From positions 62,001-126,000 of the forward strand of contig NZ_JAAAMG010000005.1 of the NCBI RefSeq assembly GCF_010500815.1: DNA of 64,000 bases, written 5' to 3'. This stretch comes from Jiella pacifica (GTDB taxonomy: Bacteria; Pseudomonadota; Alphaproteobacteria; Rhizobiales; Rhizobiaceae). How positions within the stretch are numbered: the stretch's first letter is position 1; each line of letters begins with the position of its first letter. The notes under the pieces were generated by a model. It had not been told where the DNA came from. It worked only from the letters and a program-made list of their open reading frames with translations, and searched no databases. The position numbers and the translations under genes were made by a program. This document shows positions 1 through 8,003 of this stretch, piece after piece.

Positions 1-59
1 TCGCCGATCCCGCCGGTTGCACCGGTGATCAGGGCCTTGCGGCCGGTCAAGTCGAACAT
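1..59 (-). CDS. fabG: 3-oxoacyl-ACP reductase FabG, N-terminal fragment (runs off window)
   Basis: Only the first 19 or so codons are inside the window. They read MFDLTGRKALITGATGGIG, the N-terminus of an SDR-family reductase with the TGxxxGIG nucleotide-binding motif. FabG makes 3-hydroxyacyl-ACP from 3-oxoacyl-ACP with NADPH in fatty acid elongation. A GAGGA Shine-Dalgarno sequence precedes the ATG. It follows fabD in the same direction after 57 bp, the usual fabD-fabG order, which supports FabG over a generic SDR. Confidence 0.85.
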   Translation of the reverse strand, partial: MFDLTGRKALITGATGGIG

Positions 60-116
60 GGTCGTTTCCTCGGATCGTTTCTTGGGGCGACCGCCCTTGC
101 GCGCCGAAGGGCCGCT

Positions 117-1061
117 TCAGGCGGTCCGGCGGCTGTCGATGAAGGCTTTGACAGCCTCCGGGGTTCCGATCGCCTGAGCCGAGAGCCGCTTGTCGATTCG
201 CTTGGCGAGACCGCTCAGGACCTTGCCGCTGCCGATTTCGACGATGTCAGTGATGCCGGCGCCGGCGAGATACTCCATGCTCTCGCGCCACCTAACCTCG
301 CCGGTAACCTGCCGCACGAGCTGATCGCGGATCGCCTCGGGATCGCTGGTCGGAGCCGCGGTGACGTTGGCGACGAGCGCCACGACCGGCACGGCGATCG
401 CGACGCTCTTCAGCGCTTCGGCCATCTTTTCGGCGGCCGGTGCCATCAGGCTGCAATGGAACGGCGCGGAGACCGTCAACGGGATCGCCCGCTTCGCCCC
501 GAGTTCCGGCGCGAGGGCCACCGCCCTGGCGACGGCCGCGGCCGCACCGGAGATGACGATCTGGCCACCGCCATTGTCGTTTGCCGGCGAAAGAACTTCG
601 CCCTCCGCCGCCCGGACGCAGAGATCGGCGACACTCGCCGCATCCAGGCCGAGGATCGCCGCCATCGCGCCCTCGCCCGGCGGCACCGCCGCCTGCATCG
701 CCTGGCCGCGGAGGCGCAGCAGCCGCGCCGCAGCCCCGATCTCGAAGGCGCCGGCGGCGGCCAGCGCCGAATATTCGCCGAGCGAATGGCCGGCGACGTA
801 ATTGGCAGCCGCGACGTCGAAACCTTCCGCCTGAAGAGCCCGCACGGCGGCGAGCGAGACGGCCATCAGGGCGGGCTGGGCGTTCTGCGTCAGCGTCAGG
901 ATGTCCTCGGGTCCTTCGAAGATCAACGCCGAGAGCTTTTCGCCGAGCGCCTCGTCGACTTCCTCGAAGACGGCCCGGCTCTCGGCATAGGCCTCGCTCA
1001 GCGACCGGCCCATGCCGACGGTCTGGCTACCTTGCCCGGGAAAGACCAGCGCCAGGGTCAT
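117..1061 (-). CDS. fabD: malonyl-CoA:ACP S-malonyltransferase FabD
   Basis: Transfers malonyl from CoA to acyl carrier protein in the cytoplasm, supplying the extender unit for fatty acid synthesis. The 314-residue protein has the family length. It starts with the FPGQGSQ motif (residues 7-13), carries the nucleophile Ser93 in GHSLGEYSA and the catalytic His202 in APFHCSLM. I chose the ATG at 1061 because GGAG lies 8 nt upstream and the family begins directly at this motif; the frame stays open far upstream but with no FabD-like sequence. It is read toward fabG. Confidence 0.96.
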   Translation of the reverse strand: MTLALVFPGQGSQTVGMGRSLSEAYAESRAVFEEVDEALGEKLSALIFEGPEDILTLTQNAQPALMAVSLAAVRALQAEGFDVAAANYVAGHSLGEYSALAAAGAFEIGAAARLLRLRGQAMQAAVPPGEGAMAAILGLDAASVADLCVRAAEGEVLSPANDNGGGQIVISGAAAAVARAVALAPELGAKRAIPLTVSAPFHCSLMAPAAEKMAEALKSVAIAVPVVALVANVTAAPTSDPEAIRDQLVRQVTGEVRWRESMEYLAGAGITDIVEIGSGKVLSGLAKRIDKRLSAQAIGTPEAVKAFIDSRRTA

Positions 1062-1201
1062 CGTTTTCACTCCGTAATGCCATCCCAACTGCGAAGTGGC
1101 GTGGGCAATGAGGGCTGTCGGCCAAGCTGTCAAGCTTGCGCTGCACAAAGTCGCGGCGCCGACGCCCCTCTCACCAAGCGGCCTGCGGGGGCGATGACGG
1201 C

Positions 1202-2104
1202 CTATTCCTTCACCGCGCCTGTCATCGACGAAACGTAGTAGTCGACGAAGAACGAGTAGAGGATCACCACCGGCAGAGAGCCGAGCAGCGCGCCCGACAT
1301 CAGCGCTCCCCATTCGTAGATGTCGCCGCGGACCAGTTCCGTCAGGACGCCGACCGGCACCGTCTTGTTCTCCGAGGAGGAGATGAAGGTCAGCGCATAG
1401 ATGAACTCGTTCCAGGACAGGGTGAAGGCGAAGATGCCGGCCGAGATCAGGCCGGGCACGGCGAGCGGCAGCACCACCTTGGTCAGGATCTGCCAGCGCG
1501 TCGCCCCGTCGACCAGCGCCGACTCCTCCAGTTCGAACGGGATCGTCCGGAAGTATCCCATCAACAGCCAGGTGCAGAAGGGAATGAGGAAGGTCGGATA
1601 GGTGAGGATCAGCGCCAGGCGCGAATCGAAGATGCCGACCTGGAAGACGATGAAGGCGAGCGGAATGAACAGGATCGACGGCGGCACGAGATAGGCGAGG
1701 AAGATCATCAACCCAGTCGTGCGCGCCCCGGTGAAGCGGATCCGCTCGATTGCATAGGCGGCGAAGACCGAAGCGAAGAGCGAGATCACCGTCGAGGCGA
1801 CGGCGACCAGCATCGTGTTCCACAGCCACCCCGGATAGGACGTTTCGAACAAGAGATACTTGATGTGTTCGAGAGTCGGCTCGACCACCCAGAACGGTGA
1901 GTATTCGGCGTAGTTTGTCAGCTGGTTGTCCGGCTTCACCGCCGTGATCGCCATCCAGTAGAACGGGAACAGCAGCACGAAGACGAAGCAGGCGAGCGGC
2001 AGGTAGACGACGAAGATCCGGCGCGGCAGCGTGTTGAATTGCTGCATGCCCTCGGAATCGTCGGTGACGGCGGCGTGGTCTGCGGGAAGCGTCTGTCGGC
2101 TCAT
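1202..2104 (-). CDS. carbohydrate ABC transporter permease, MalG type (CUT1)
   Basis: Inner-membrane permease of a sugar importer, 300 residues with about six hydrophobic segments after a 30-residue cytoplasmic N-terminus. The EAA loop that docks on the ATPase is visible near residue 195 (EESALVDGATRWQIL), and the protein ends in the short SSMTGAVKE tail typical of MalG homologs. It is the last gene of a leftward operon of ATPase, binding protein, MalF-type permease and this gene, 13 bp after the preceding permease. Substrate is not evident; no sugar enzyme or regulator lies beside it. Confidence 0.92.
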   Translation of the reverse strand: MSRQTLPADHAAVTDDSEGMQQFNTLPRRIFVVYLPLACFVFVLLFPFYWMAITAVKPDNQLTNYAEYSPFWVVEPTLEHIKYLLFETSYPGWLWNTMLVAVASTVISLFASVFAAYAIERIRFTGARTTGLMIFLAYLVPPSILFIPLAFIVFQVGIFDSRLALILTYPTFLIPFCTWLLMGYFRTIPFELEESALVDGATRWQILTKVVLPLAVPGLISAGIFAFTLSWNEFIYALTFISSSENKTVPVGVLTELVRGDIYEWGALMSGALLGSLPVVILYSFFVDYYVSSMTGAVKE

Positions 2105-2117
2105 CGAATGTCTTTCC

Positions 2118-3077
2118 TCAGTCGTTTCCGCCCTGCTGCCATTTGCGGCGCTGCAGACCGAAGAAGGAGAACAGGATCGCGGCGAGGAGGAACGGGATCA
2201 TTGCCACCGCGATGGCGGCGCCCTCGCCGAGCTGGCCGCCGGGGATCGCCCGCTGGAAGGACAGCGTCGCCATCAGATGCGTCGCGTTGACCGGGCCGCC
2301 GCGAGTGAGGACGTAGATCAACTGGAAGTCGGTGAAGGTGAACAGCACCGAGAAGGTCATCACCACGGCGATGATCGGCGTCAGCAGCGGCAGGGTGATC
2401 CTGGTGAAGCGCTGCCAGGAGGTCGCGCCGTCGAGGGCGGCGGCCTCGTTCAGCGATTGCGGGATGGTCTGCAGGCCGGCGAGCAGCGAGATCGCCACGA
2501 ACGGAATGCCGCGCCAGACATTGGCCGCGATGACGGCGGCCCGGGCATTGTTCGGATCGCCGAGGAAGTTGATCGGCGCGTCGATCCAGCCCCACTGCAT
2601 CAGCACCCAGGAGATGATCGAAAACTGCGAATCGTAGATCCACCAGAACGCCAACGCCGAGAGCACCGTCGGCACCACCCAGGGCAAGAGGATGATCGCG
2701 CGGAAGAAGGTCTTGAACGGCAGATGCTCGTTGAGGATCAGCGCCAGCCACAGGCCGAGGGCGAATTTCGCGACCGAGGCGACGAAGGTGTAGAGGATGG
2801 TGTTGTAGACCGACAGCCAGAACACCGGGTCGTCGAACAGCCAAGTGTAGTTCTCGAAGCCGATCCAGACGCCGTTTCGTCCGATGGTCGTATCGGTGAA
2901 GCCGAGCCAGACGCCGAGGCCGAGCGGGTAGGTCAGGAAGCATAAGAGGAACACCGCCGCCGGCAGCATAAACAGGAAGCCGAGCCCGTTGCGGCTTTCG
3001 ACGAAGCGGCGAAACGGATTGGGGCGGACATAGGTGGACTTGCTCCGTCCCTGCCCCGTTGTGTCGATGGTGGCCAT
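2118..3077 (-). CDS. carbohydrate ABC transporter permease, MalF type (CUT1)
   Basis: Partner permease of the MalG-type protein, 319 residues, with six hydrophobic segments and an EAA loop (NEAAALDGATSWQRF). It forms half of the membrane channel of the sugar importer. The ATG at 3077 (MATIDTTGQ) has a GGGAG ribosome binding site; an upstream in-frame extension to 3281 translates dispersed-repeat DNA and is not credible. It is separated from the binding-protein gene by a 477-bp non-coding gap, so expression may differ from the two upstream genes. Confidence 0.92.
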   Translation of the reverse strand: MATIDTTGQGRSKSTYVRPNPFRRFVESRNGLGFLFMLPAAVFLLCFLTYPLGLGVWLGFTDTTIGRNGVWIGFENYTWLFDDPVFWLSVYNTILYTFVASVAKFALGLWLALILNEHLPFKTFFRAIILLPWVVPTVLSALAFWWIYDSQFSIISWVLMQWGWIDAPINFLGDPNNARAAVIAANVWRGIPFVAISLLAGLQTIPQSLNEAAALDGATSWQRFTRITLPLLTPIIAVVMTFSVLFTFTDFQLIYVLTRGGPVNATHLMATLSFQRAIPGGQLGEGAAIAVAMIPFLLAAILFSFFGLQRRKWQQGGND

Positions 3078-3191
3078 CTGCGACCGCTCCCTACAATGCT
3101 CTCTCAGCCCGCCCGACCGACGGGACACGCAATTTTCGTCGACGCACGCCGGGTTTCGCCGAAGCACGCCGTGCGATACCACCAACGCGTC

Positions 3192-3221
3192 GTCATTCTC
3201 GGGCCCCGTCCCGAGAATCCA
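3192..3221 (+). repeat. 30-nt dispersed palindromic repeat, copy A
   Basis: Contains the imperfect palindrome TTCTCGGG..CCCGAGAA. It is the exact reverse complement of the 30 nt at 3289-3318, 67 nt away, so the pair could form one long hairpin. It lies in the 477-bp gap (3078-3554) between binding protein and permease genes. Short intergenic palindromes of this kind are common in Rhizobiales genomes. I see no gene in the gap. Confidence 0.8.
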
Positions 3222-3288
3222 GAGATCGTCAGGCGCCAATGCTTCCGCTGCAGAGGGCGGCAGCAGCCGATGTTGCGGCAACCGCCCC

Positions 3289-3318
3289 TGGATTCTCGGG
3301 ACGGGGCCCGAGAATGAC
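3289..3318 (-). repeat. 30-nt dispersed palindromic repeat, copy B (inverted)
   Basis: Perfect inverted copy of 3192-3221 with the same internal palindrome. Read-through RNA of the transport operon would contain both arms, which could stabilise the upstream mRNA or reduce expression of the downstream permeases. Confidence 0.8.
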
Positions 3319-3451
3319 GAAGCTTCACCGTTCGCCGCCGCCCTTCACCGCACAGGCCCCTTGAAACCGACTTGCCTGCAAAGGCTCGGCGGGATCTCGG
3401 AACCCTGTGGGGCCGGAGTCCGGGACGATGCGGAGATGTAGCGCCAGGCGC

Positions 3452-3511
3452 CCCCTCGCCCTTCGAGGCTCACCCGCTCGGATGAGCGGGCGAGCACCTC
3501 AGGATGAGGGG
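3452..3511 (+). repeat. REP-like dispersed palindrome, long form
   Basis: Begins CCCCTCGCCCTTCGAGGCTC and ends GAGCACCTCAGGATGAGGGG around an inner inverted repeat (CCCGCTC/GAGCGGG). It belongs to the same family as the shorter elements at 11223-11253 and 11380-11412, sharing the CCCTCRCCCTTCGA and TCAGGATGAGGG ends. Similar elements are widespread between genes in Alphaproteobacteria. Confidence 0.75.
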
Positions 3512-3554
3512 ACTACTGAAACGTTGCCGCCGGACGAGCCGGCATGTCCGCTCC

Positions 3555-4874
3555 TCAGCGATAATACCGCGCGATGCGACGTTCGGCGTTGGCGATGGCG
3601 TCCTCGGTGGAGCGCTGGCCGGTCACGGCTTCGGCGAACATGTCGACGAGAACGTAATCTGCCATCACGCCGGCCGACGAGGGTCCGAGCGGCCCGGCAT
3701 AGCCGTTCGGGCGAAGGCTTGCCGACGCATTGGCATAGGCCTCGTGCACCGGGTTCGACGTCCACACCGGATTGTCGGCGAACTGCTTCAGCGGCTGGCA
3801 GCAATAGGCGCTGGCGCCCTCGAGCCAGGCGTTGAACCGGTCCGGCTGGAACATGAAGGCGATGTAGGCCTTGGCCGCTTCGGGATATTGCGTGTGCTTG
3901 AAGACGTTGATCGTCGAGGTCTGGTGCAGTTCGACCGACTGGCCGACCGGCCCGATCGGCATGTTGGTGGTGCGGATGTCCTCGGCGATCTCGGCCATCG
4001 CCGGATCCTTCTTGGCCGCATAGTACAGCGACACGCCGTTGGCGGTCAGTGACACCTGGCCGGCCAGGAAGGCGCGGTTGTTGTTGATGTCGAGCCAGCT
4101 TTCCGTGCCCGGGATGAAGGTGGCGTAGAGCGCCTTGGCATATTCGATCGCCGCCTTGGTCTCGGGGCTGTTGATCGCCACCTCGCCGTTCTCGTCGACG
4201 GTCTTGCCGCCATGGCTCCAGAGCAGCCAATGGGCGTAGTTGTTGCCGTCGCCGACCGCCTTGCCGTGCGGGAAGCCCGCAGGCGTGCCCTTGTCCTTCA
4301 TCGCCTGACAGAGCTTCAGGAAGCCGTCCGTGTCCTTCGGGAACTCCTCGAAGCCCGCCGCCTTCATGTGGCTGTCGCGGTAGCAGATGGCGTTGCCGAT
4401 GGCGCAGAGCGGAATGGCGATGAACTTGCCGTCCGTGGTGGTGGCGTAGCCCTTGAGACCCTCGTACCAGCCGCCATAGGCCTCGCCGAGGGCGTTGCCG
4501 AGGTCGGTGACGTCGACGAGCTTGTCGGGATACTGGAACGGATCGTCGAACCAGCTCATCACCATGTCCGGCCCGGAGCCGACATTGGCGGCGACGGCGG
4601 CCTTGGGACGGACGTCCTCCCAGCTTTCCTGGTCGATGCGGACCTCGACGCCCGTCGCCTCGGTGAAGGCCTTGGTGTTGGCGTTGAAGGCCTCTTCCTC
4701 GCCGGTGACGAAGGGCACCCAGCGAAGCAGGCGCAGCGACGCCCCTTCCTCCGGCTTGAACTGCGGCATCGTGCCCTGCGCGAAGGCTCTGCCCGCCCCG
4801 AACGGGCTGCCGAGAGCCGCACCAGCGGCCAGCCCGGCCGCGCCCTGAAGCACGGTTCTGCGATTGATGGTCAT
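3555..4874 (-). CDS. extracellular sugar-binding protein of ABC transporter (Tat-exported)
   Basis: Periplasmic solute-binding protein of the CUT1 importer, 439 residues, the usual length of family 1 sugar-binding proteins. The N-terminus carries a twin-arginine signal (NRRTVLQGAAG) ending near AFA/QG at residue 33, so it is probably exported folded. The mature part starts with a SLRLLRWVPF strand and contains the SGPDMVMSWFDD region typical of the fold. It lies 153 bp downstream of the ATPase gene and is read with it. Ligand cannot be deduced. Confidence 0.92.
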   Translation of the reverse strand: MTINRRTVLQGAAGLAAGAALGSPFGAGRAFAQGTMPQFKPEEGASLRLLRWVPFVTGEEEAFNANTKAFTEATGVEVRIDQESWEDVRPKAAVAANVGSGPDMVMSWFDDPFQYPDKLVDVTDLGNALGEAYGGWYEGLKGYATTTDGKFIAIPLCAIGNAICYRDSHMKAAGFEEFPKDTDGFLKLCQAMKDKGTPAGFPHGKAVGDGNNYAHWLLWSHGGKTVDENGEVAINSPETKAAIEYAKALYATFIPGTESWLDINNNRAFLAGQVSLTANGVSLYYAAKKDPAMAEIAEDIRTTNMPIGPVGQSVELHQTSTINVFKHTQYPEAAKAYIAFMFQPDRFNAWLEGASAYCCQPLKQFADNPVWTSNPVHEAYANASASLRPNGYAGPLGPSSAGVMADYVLVDMFAEAVTGQRSTEDAIANAERRIARYYR

Positions 4875-5027
4875 GACGTTTCCTCCCTGTCACAACGAAT
4901 TCGTCTGTCTCGATCTCGGTCCGGCGTTGAAGGCTGGACCCAATTCGACCTCTCCTCCCCTCCGGCGTTTCGCCGGAGCGCTGCGGCTTGGCGCTGACGC
5001 GCCCGAGGTCGCCGCAAACTCTTCAAG

Positions 5028-6092
5028 TCACGCGGAAACCCGCTCCCCGGATTTCGCGTCGAACACATGGACGCTTGCAGCATCGACGCCGACCCGGATC
5101 TCCTCGCCCGGACGGGCCGCGATCCGCTCGCGGAACACGCAGGTCACCGGGCTCTCGCCGAGCCTTGCCAGGACATGGGTCTCCGAGCCGGTCGGCTCGA
5201 CGACGTCGACGGTGAGCGGAACCTCGCCGCCGAGATGGAAGCTCTCCGGCCGGACGCCGTAGACGAGCTCGCGGCCCGGCTCCGCCTTGCCCGGCTTGTC
5301 GATGGGCAGGCGAATGCCGTTGCCGGTGGAAAAGCCCTGGCGGTCGTTCGCATCGACGCTGCCGGTCAAAAAGTTCATCGCCGGCGAGCCGATGAATCCG
5401 GCGACGAAGAGATTGTCCGGCTTGTCATAAAGATCCAGCGGCGTTCCCACCTGGGCGACCCGGCCGTCATGCATGACGACGATCTTGTCGGCCATGGTCA
5501 TCGCCTCGATCTGATCGTGGGTGACGTAGACGGTGGTGGTCTTCAGCCGCTGATGAAGGTTCTTCATCTCCGAGCGCATCGACACACGCAGCTTGGCGTC
5601 GAGGTTGGACAAAGGCTCGTCGAACAGAAACACCTGCGGCTCGCGCACGATCGCGCGGCCCATGGCGACGCGCTGGCGCTGGCCGCCGGAGAGCTGCCGG
5701 GGATAGCGGTCGAGGAGATGGGACAGCCCGAGGATCTCGGCGGCCGGGCGCACCCGCTCGGCAATCTCCGCCTTCTTGACGCCCTTCAAAGACAGCGAGA
5801 AGCCCATGTTCTCGGCGACGGTGATGTGCGGATAGAGCGCATAGTTCTGGAACACCATGGCGATGTCCCGCTCCTTCGGCGGCAATTGATTGACCACCCG
5901 GTCGCCGATCCAGATCTCGCCGGCTGAGACGTGCTCGAGCCCGGCCAGCATCCGCAGCAGCGTCGACTTGCCGCAGCCGGACGGGCCGACCAAAACGACG
6001 AATTCTCCCTCCTCGATGTCGATCGAAACCCCGTGCAGCACCTCCACGGTTCCGAAAGCCTTGCGGACGTCCTTGAACGTCACTGTTGCCAT
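5028..6092 (-). CDS. sugar ABC transporter ATPase, UgpC/MalK type
   Basis: Cytoplasmic ATPase that energises the adjacent permeases, 354 residues. Walker [10 protein letters not shown] is at residues 36-44, followed by the Q-loop ([11 protein letters not shown]), signature [10 protein letters not shown], Walker [12 protein letters not shown] and the switch His in VTHDQ. A C-terminal OB-like regulatory domain of the MalK type follows from about residue 240. The ATG at 6092 follows a GGGGAGG site; the in-frame extension to 6293 lacks family similarity. First gene of the leftward operon 6092-1202. Confidence 0.94.
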   Translation of the reverse strand: MATVTFKDVRKAFGTVEVLHGVSIDIEEGEFVVLVGPSGCGKSTLLRMLAGLEHVSAGEIWIGDRVVNQLPPKERDIAMVFQNYALYPHITVAENMGFSLSLKGVKKAEIAERVRPAAEILGLSHLLDRYPRQLSGGQRQRVAMGRAIVREPQVFLFDEPLSNLDAKLRVSMRSEMKNLHQRLKTTTVYVTHDQIEAMTMADKIVVMHDGRVAQVGTPLDLYDKPDNLFVAGFIGSPAMNFLTGSVDANDRQGFSTGNGIRLPIDKPGKAEPGRELVYGVRPESFHLGGEVPLTVDVVEPTGSETHVLARLGESPVTCVFRERIAARPGEEIRVGVDAASVHVFDAKSGERVSA

Positions 6093-6252
6093 CCGCGCCT
6101 CCCCCCGGCGTATTCCTTGATGGCATACTGTCTGCTTCGTCGCCTGAGCGCAACAGGGGAGCGGAAGGGTCTCGGCGATCGCCTTGAAAACGAACGAGGA
6201 GCGCCTCGTCGGAAGCTTTGATCTTGCAGTGCAAGAGGGTGTCCTGCACCGC

Positions 6253-6264
6253 AACGTATACGTT
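6253..6264. promoter_or_regulatory. 12-bp palindrome, candidate operator of sugar transport operon
   Basis: AACGTATACGTT is a perfect palindrome about 160 bp upstream of the ATPase start codon, in the only sizeable gap upstream of that operon. The inner GTATAC core resembles GntR-family half-sites, but no GntR gene is nearby and the assignment is only inference. Confidence 0.35.
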
Positions 6265-6326
6265 TCTACGGAGACGTTCAGGGCGATAGGCACGGGGCAA
6301 TGCGGTGATTCGCAGCCTCCCGGGCC

Positions 6327-6485
6327 TCACTCCGTCCGGAGCAGGACGGTGACCCCGAACACCAGCATGCCGACGAGGGCGATCTTCCAGAAGTCGCCCC
6401 GCTTCCGCAGCCCCGGCAAGCCGAGCGGGCGCACCAGATGGGCGCCCATCATGAGGATGAGAAGGATCGAGAAGAGCTTGTTCAT
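6327..6485 (-). CDS. small membrane protein of unknown function (52 aa)
   Basis: Encodes 52 residues starting MNKLFSILLILMMGAHLVRP. Two hydrophobic segments (about residues 4-18 and 34-49) flank a basic loop (LPGLRKRGDFWK), so it is probably a two-span inner-membrane protein with a cytoplasmic loop. I do not recognise a named family, but the composition is strongly protein-like and the gene fits neatly between its neighbours. It lies 100 bp downstream of the anti-sigma gene on the same strand. Confidence 0.65.
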   Translation of the reverse strand: MNKLFSILLILMMGAHLVRPLGLPGLRKRGDFWKIALVGMLVFGVTVLLRTE

Positions 6486-6585
6486 GGCCAACGGCCGTAC
6501 AGCATCGGGGGCAAAACCGGAAATCGGTGGTCCGCAGCCTCCCCTCGGCGAGACGCCACGGCCTGGCGCAGCTTCCCGGCTCGGA

Positions 6586-7335
6586 TCAGGGCGTCCTCAG
6601 ACCGCCATGGGCCACGACCGGGCCGGTCGGCAACCCCGTCGGGGAACCGCCTGCCGGCTCCATGGAGACGGCGAGAGCCGCGTCCGGGTCGAGGACCTGC
6701 CGATCCGCAACGGCGAGGACGACCGGCTGGGAGTTATGGAGAATGCCCAGCGAACGCGGCGAGCCCCCCGGGGGGACGACCCACAGTTCCGGTACGCGGT
6801 CCGCGTCGGACGAATTGACGACCGGGATCAAGGTGGCGACGTCGTGATCGTCCTCGTGGTAGAATACGACCGTGAACATCGCCTGGCCCTGATCGTTCAT
6901 CAGGGTTCCGGCGAGAATGGTGTCGACGGCCGCCGGTGGTTGGGGGCCGAATTCGCCGATCCCGCCGACAACCACGATCAGAGCCGCCAGGCTCGTCGCG
7001 GCAAGCCCCATGCCGGACAGACCGATCCATTGCCAGATCCCCGAAACCCGGCGGCCCTTGGGTTTGTGAGGCGAAACGTCGACGCGCTCCAGACGTCGCA
7101 TGCGGCCGAGTTCCTCGGCGATCCGCGGCCAGACGCCGGCCGGCGGCTCGACCGGCTCGATCGCCTCGTAGAACGGCGCCAGGCGAGCGTTCCAACCGTC
7201 CACCGCGCGGGCAAAGGCCGGGTCGCGGTCGATCTGCCGCTCGGCAGCGCGGCGTTCGGCCCCATCCAGGACGCCGAGCACATACTCGGCGGCCCGATCG
7301 GCCTCTCCCCCGTCTTCGCTGCGCAGATCGCTCAT
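6586..7335 (-). CDS. anti-sigma factor, RskA/anti-sigma-K family
   Basis: Membrane-anchored inhibitor of the ECF sigma factor encoded just upstream. The 249 residues contain an N-terminal zinc-less anti-sigma domain (AAEYVLGVLDGAERRAAERQ), one membrane span at about residues 100-122 (GLAATSLAALIVVVGGIG) and a periplasmic RskA domain with the WVVPPGGSPRSLG motif. The ATG overlaps the sigma stop codon as ATGA, so the two are translationally coupled and likely made in fixed ratio. In known systems release of the sigma factor follows proteolysis of the anti-sigma; the signal here is unknown. Confidence 0.9.
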   Translation of the reverse strand: MSDLRSEDGGEADRAAEYVLGVLDGAERRAAERQIDRDPAFARAVDGWNARLAPFYEAIEPVEPPAGVWPRIAEELGRMRRLERVDVSPHKPKGRRVSGIWQWIGLSGMGLAATSLAALIVVVGGIGEFGPQPPAAVDTILAGTLMNDQGQAMFTVVFYHEDDHDVATLIPVVNSSDADRVPELWVVPPGGSPRSLGILHNSQPVVLAVADRQVLDPDAALAVSMEPAGGSPTGLPTGPVVAHGGLRTP

Positions 7336-7889
7336 TGCGACAGGCACTCCCTCAGTTTGATCAGCCCGCGCCTGATCCGGCTCTTGAGCGTGCCGAGCGG
7401 AACACGCAGCCGCTCGGCAAGCTGTTCGTACGTGATGCCACCGTAGAATGCGGAGGCGATCGACGTCTGCGTCGGCGCGTCGAGCGCCCCGAGACATTCG
7501 CGGAGCCGACGGCCATCATCGCGATCGGCCATCAGCTCGAAGGCGTCCGGCCCATCGTCGGCGACATCGACGGCCGCATCCATCGAATGGTCGCCGCCGC
7601 GCCGGCCGATCTGGCGCAGGCGATCGATCGACCGGTTGCGGGCGATCGTCGCCAGCCAGGTGATTGGGCTCGCGCGTTCGGAATCGAACCTGTCCGCCCG
7701 CCGCCAGACCGTGAGATAGACGTCCTGGAGAACGTCCTCGGCCTCCTCGCGGTCGTTCAATATACGCAGGCACACGCCGAAAAGCTTCGCCGAGGTGCGC
7801 TGATAAAGCTCCCTCAGCGCGTCCTGCTCTCCGAGGGCAAGACGCCCCATGATTCCGACGAGCGCCGCCCGCCCCTGATCCGGCTGCAA
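7332..7889 (-). CDS. ECF RNA polymerase sigma factor (SigK/RpoE type)
   Basis: Alternative sigma factor with region 2 (AEDVLQDVYLTVWRRADRF) and region 4 (SIASAFYGGITYEQLAERLRVPLGTLKSRIRRG, interrupted here for length only). I chose the TTG at 7889 because GGAGG lies 7 nt upstream. A GTG at 7979 would add 30 residues, but that stretch contains a TTGACA hexamer (7961-7966) that looks like promoter, and the extension has no sigma similarity. A later ATG at 7850 is possible. The product would be 185 residues, normal for the class. Its stop overlaps the anti-sigma start. Confidence 0.88.
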   Translation of the reverse strand: MQPDQGRAALVGIMGRLALGEQDALRELYQRTSAKLFGVCLRILNDREEAEDVLQDVYLTVWRRADRFDSERASPITWLATIARNRSIDRLRQIGRRGGDHSMDAAVDVADDGPDAFELMADRDDGRRLRECLGALDAPTQTSIASAFYGGITYEQLAERLRVPLGTLKSRIRRGLIKLRECLSQ

Positions 7890-8003
7890 AAACGCACCTC
7901 CCACGCGATACGCTGGGCTTTCTGCCCACTGAGCTAGGGCAAACAGGTTCGACGCCCGATTGTCAACGCCGGATGACACCGGGCCGGGCGTCGAAGAAGG
8001 GGG

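Noticed and set aside
7893-7945. tRNA-like string (CCTAGCTCAGTGGGCAGA) on the minus strand
   Set aside because: It resembles a tRNA D-arm, but I find no acceptor stem, anticodon arm or TTCGA T-loop in register, and it lies directly in the leader of the ECF sigma gene.
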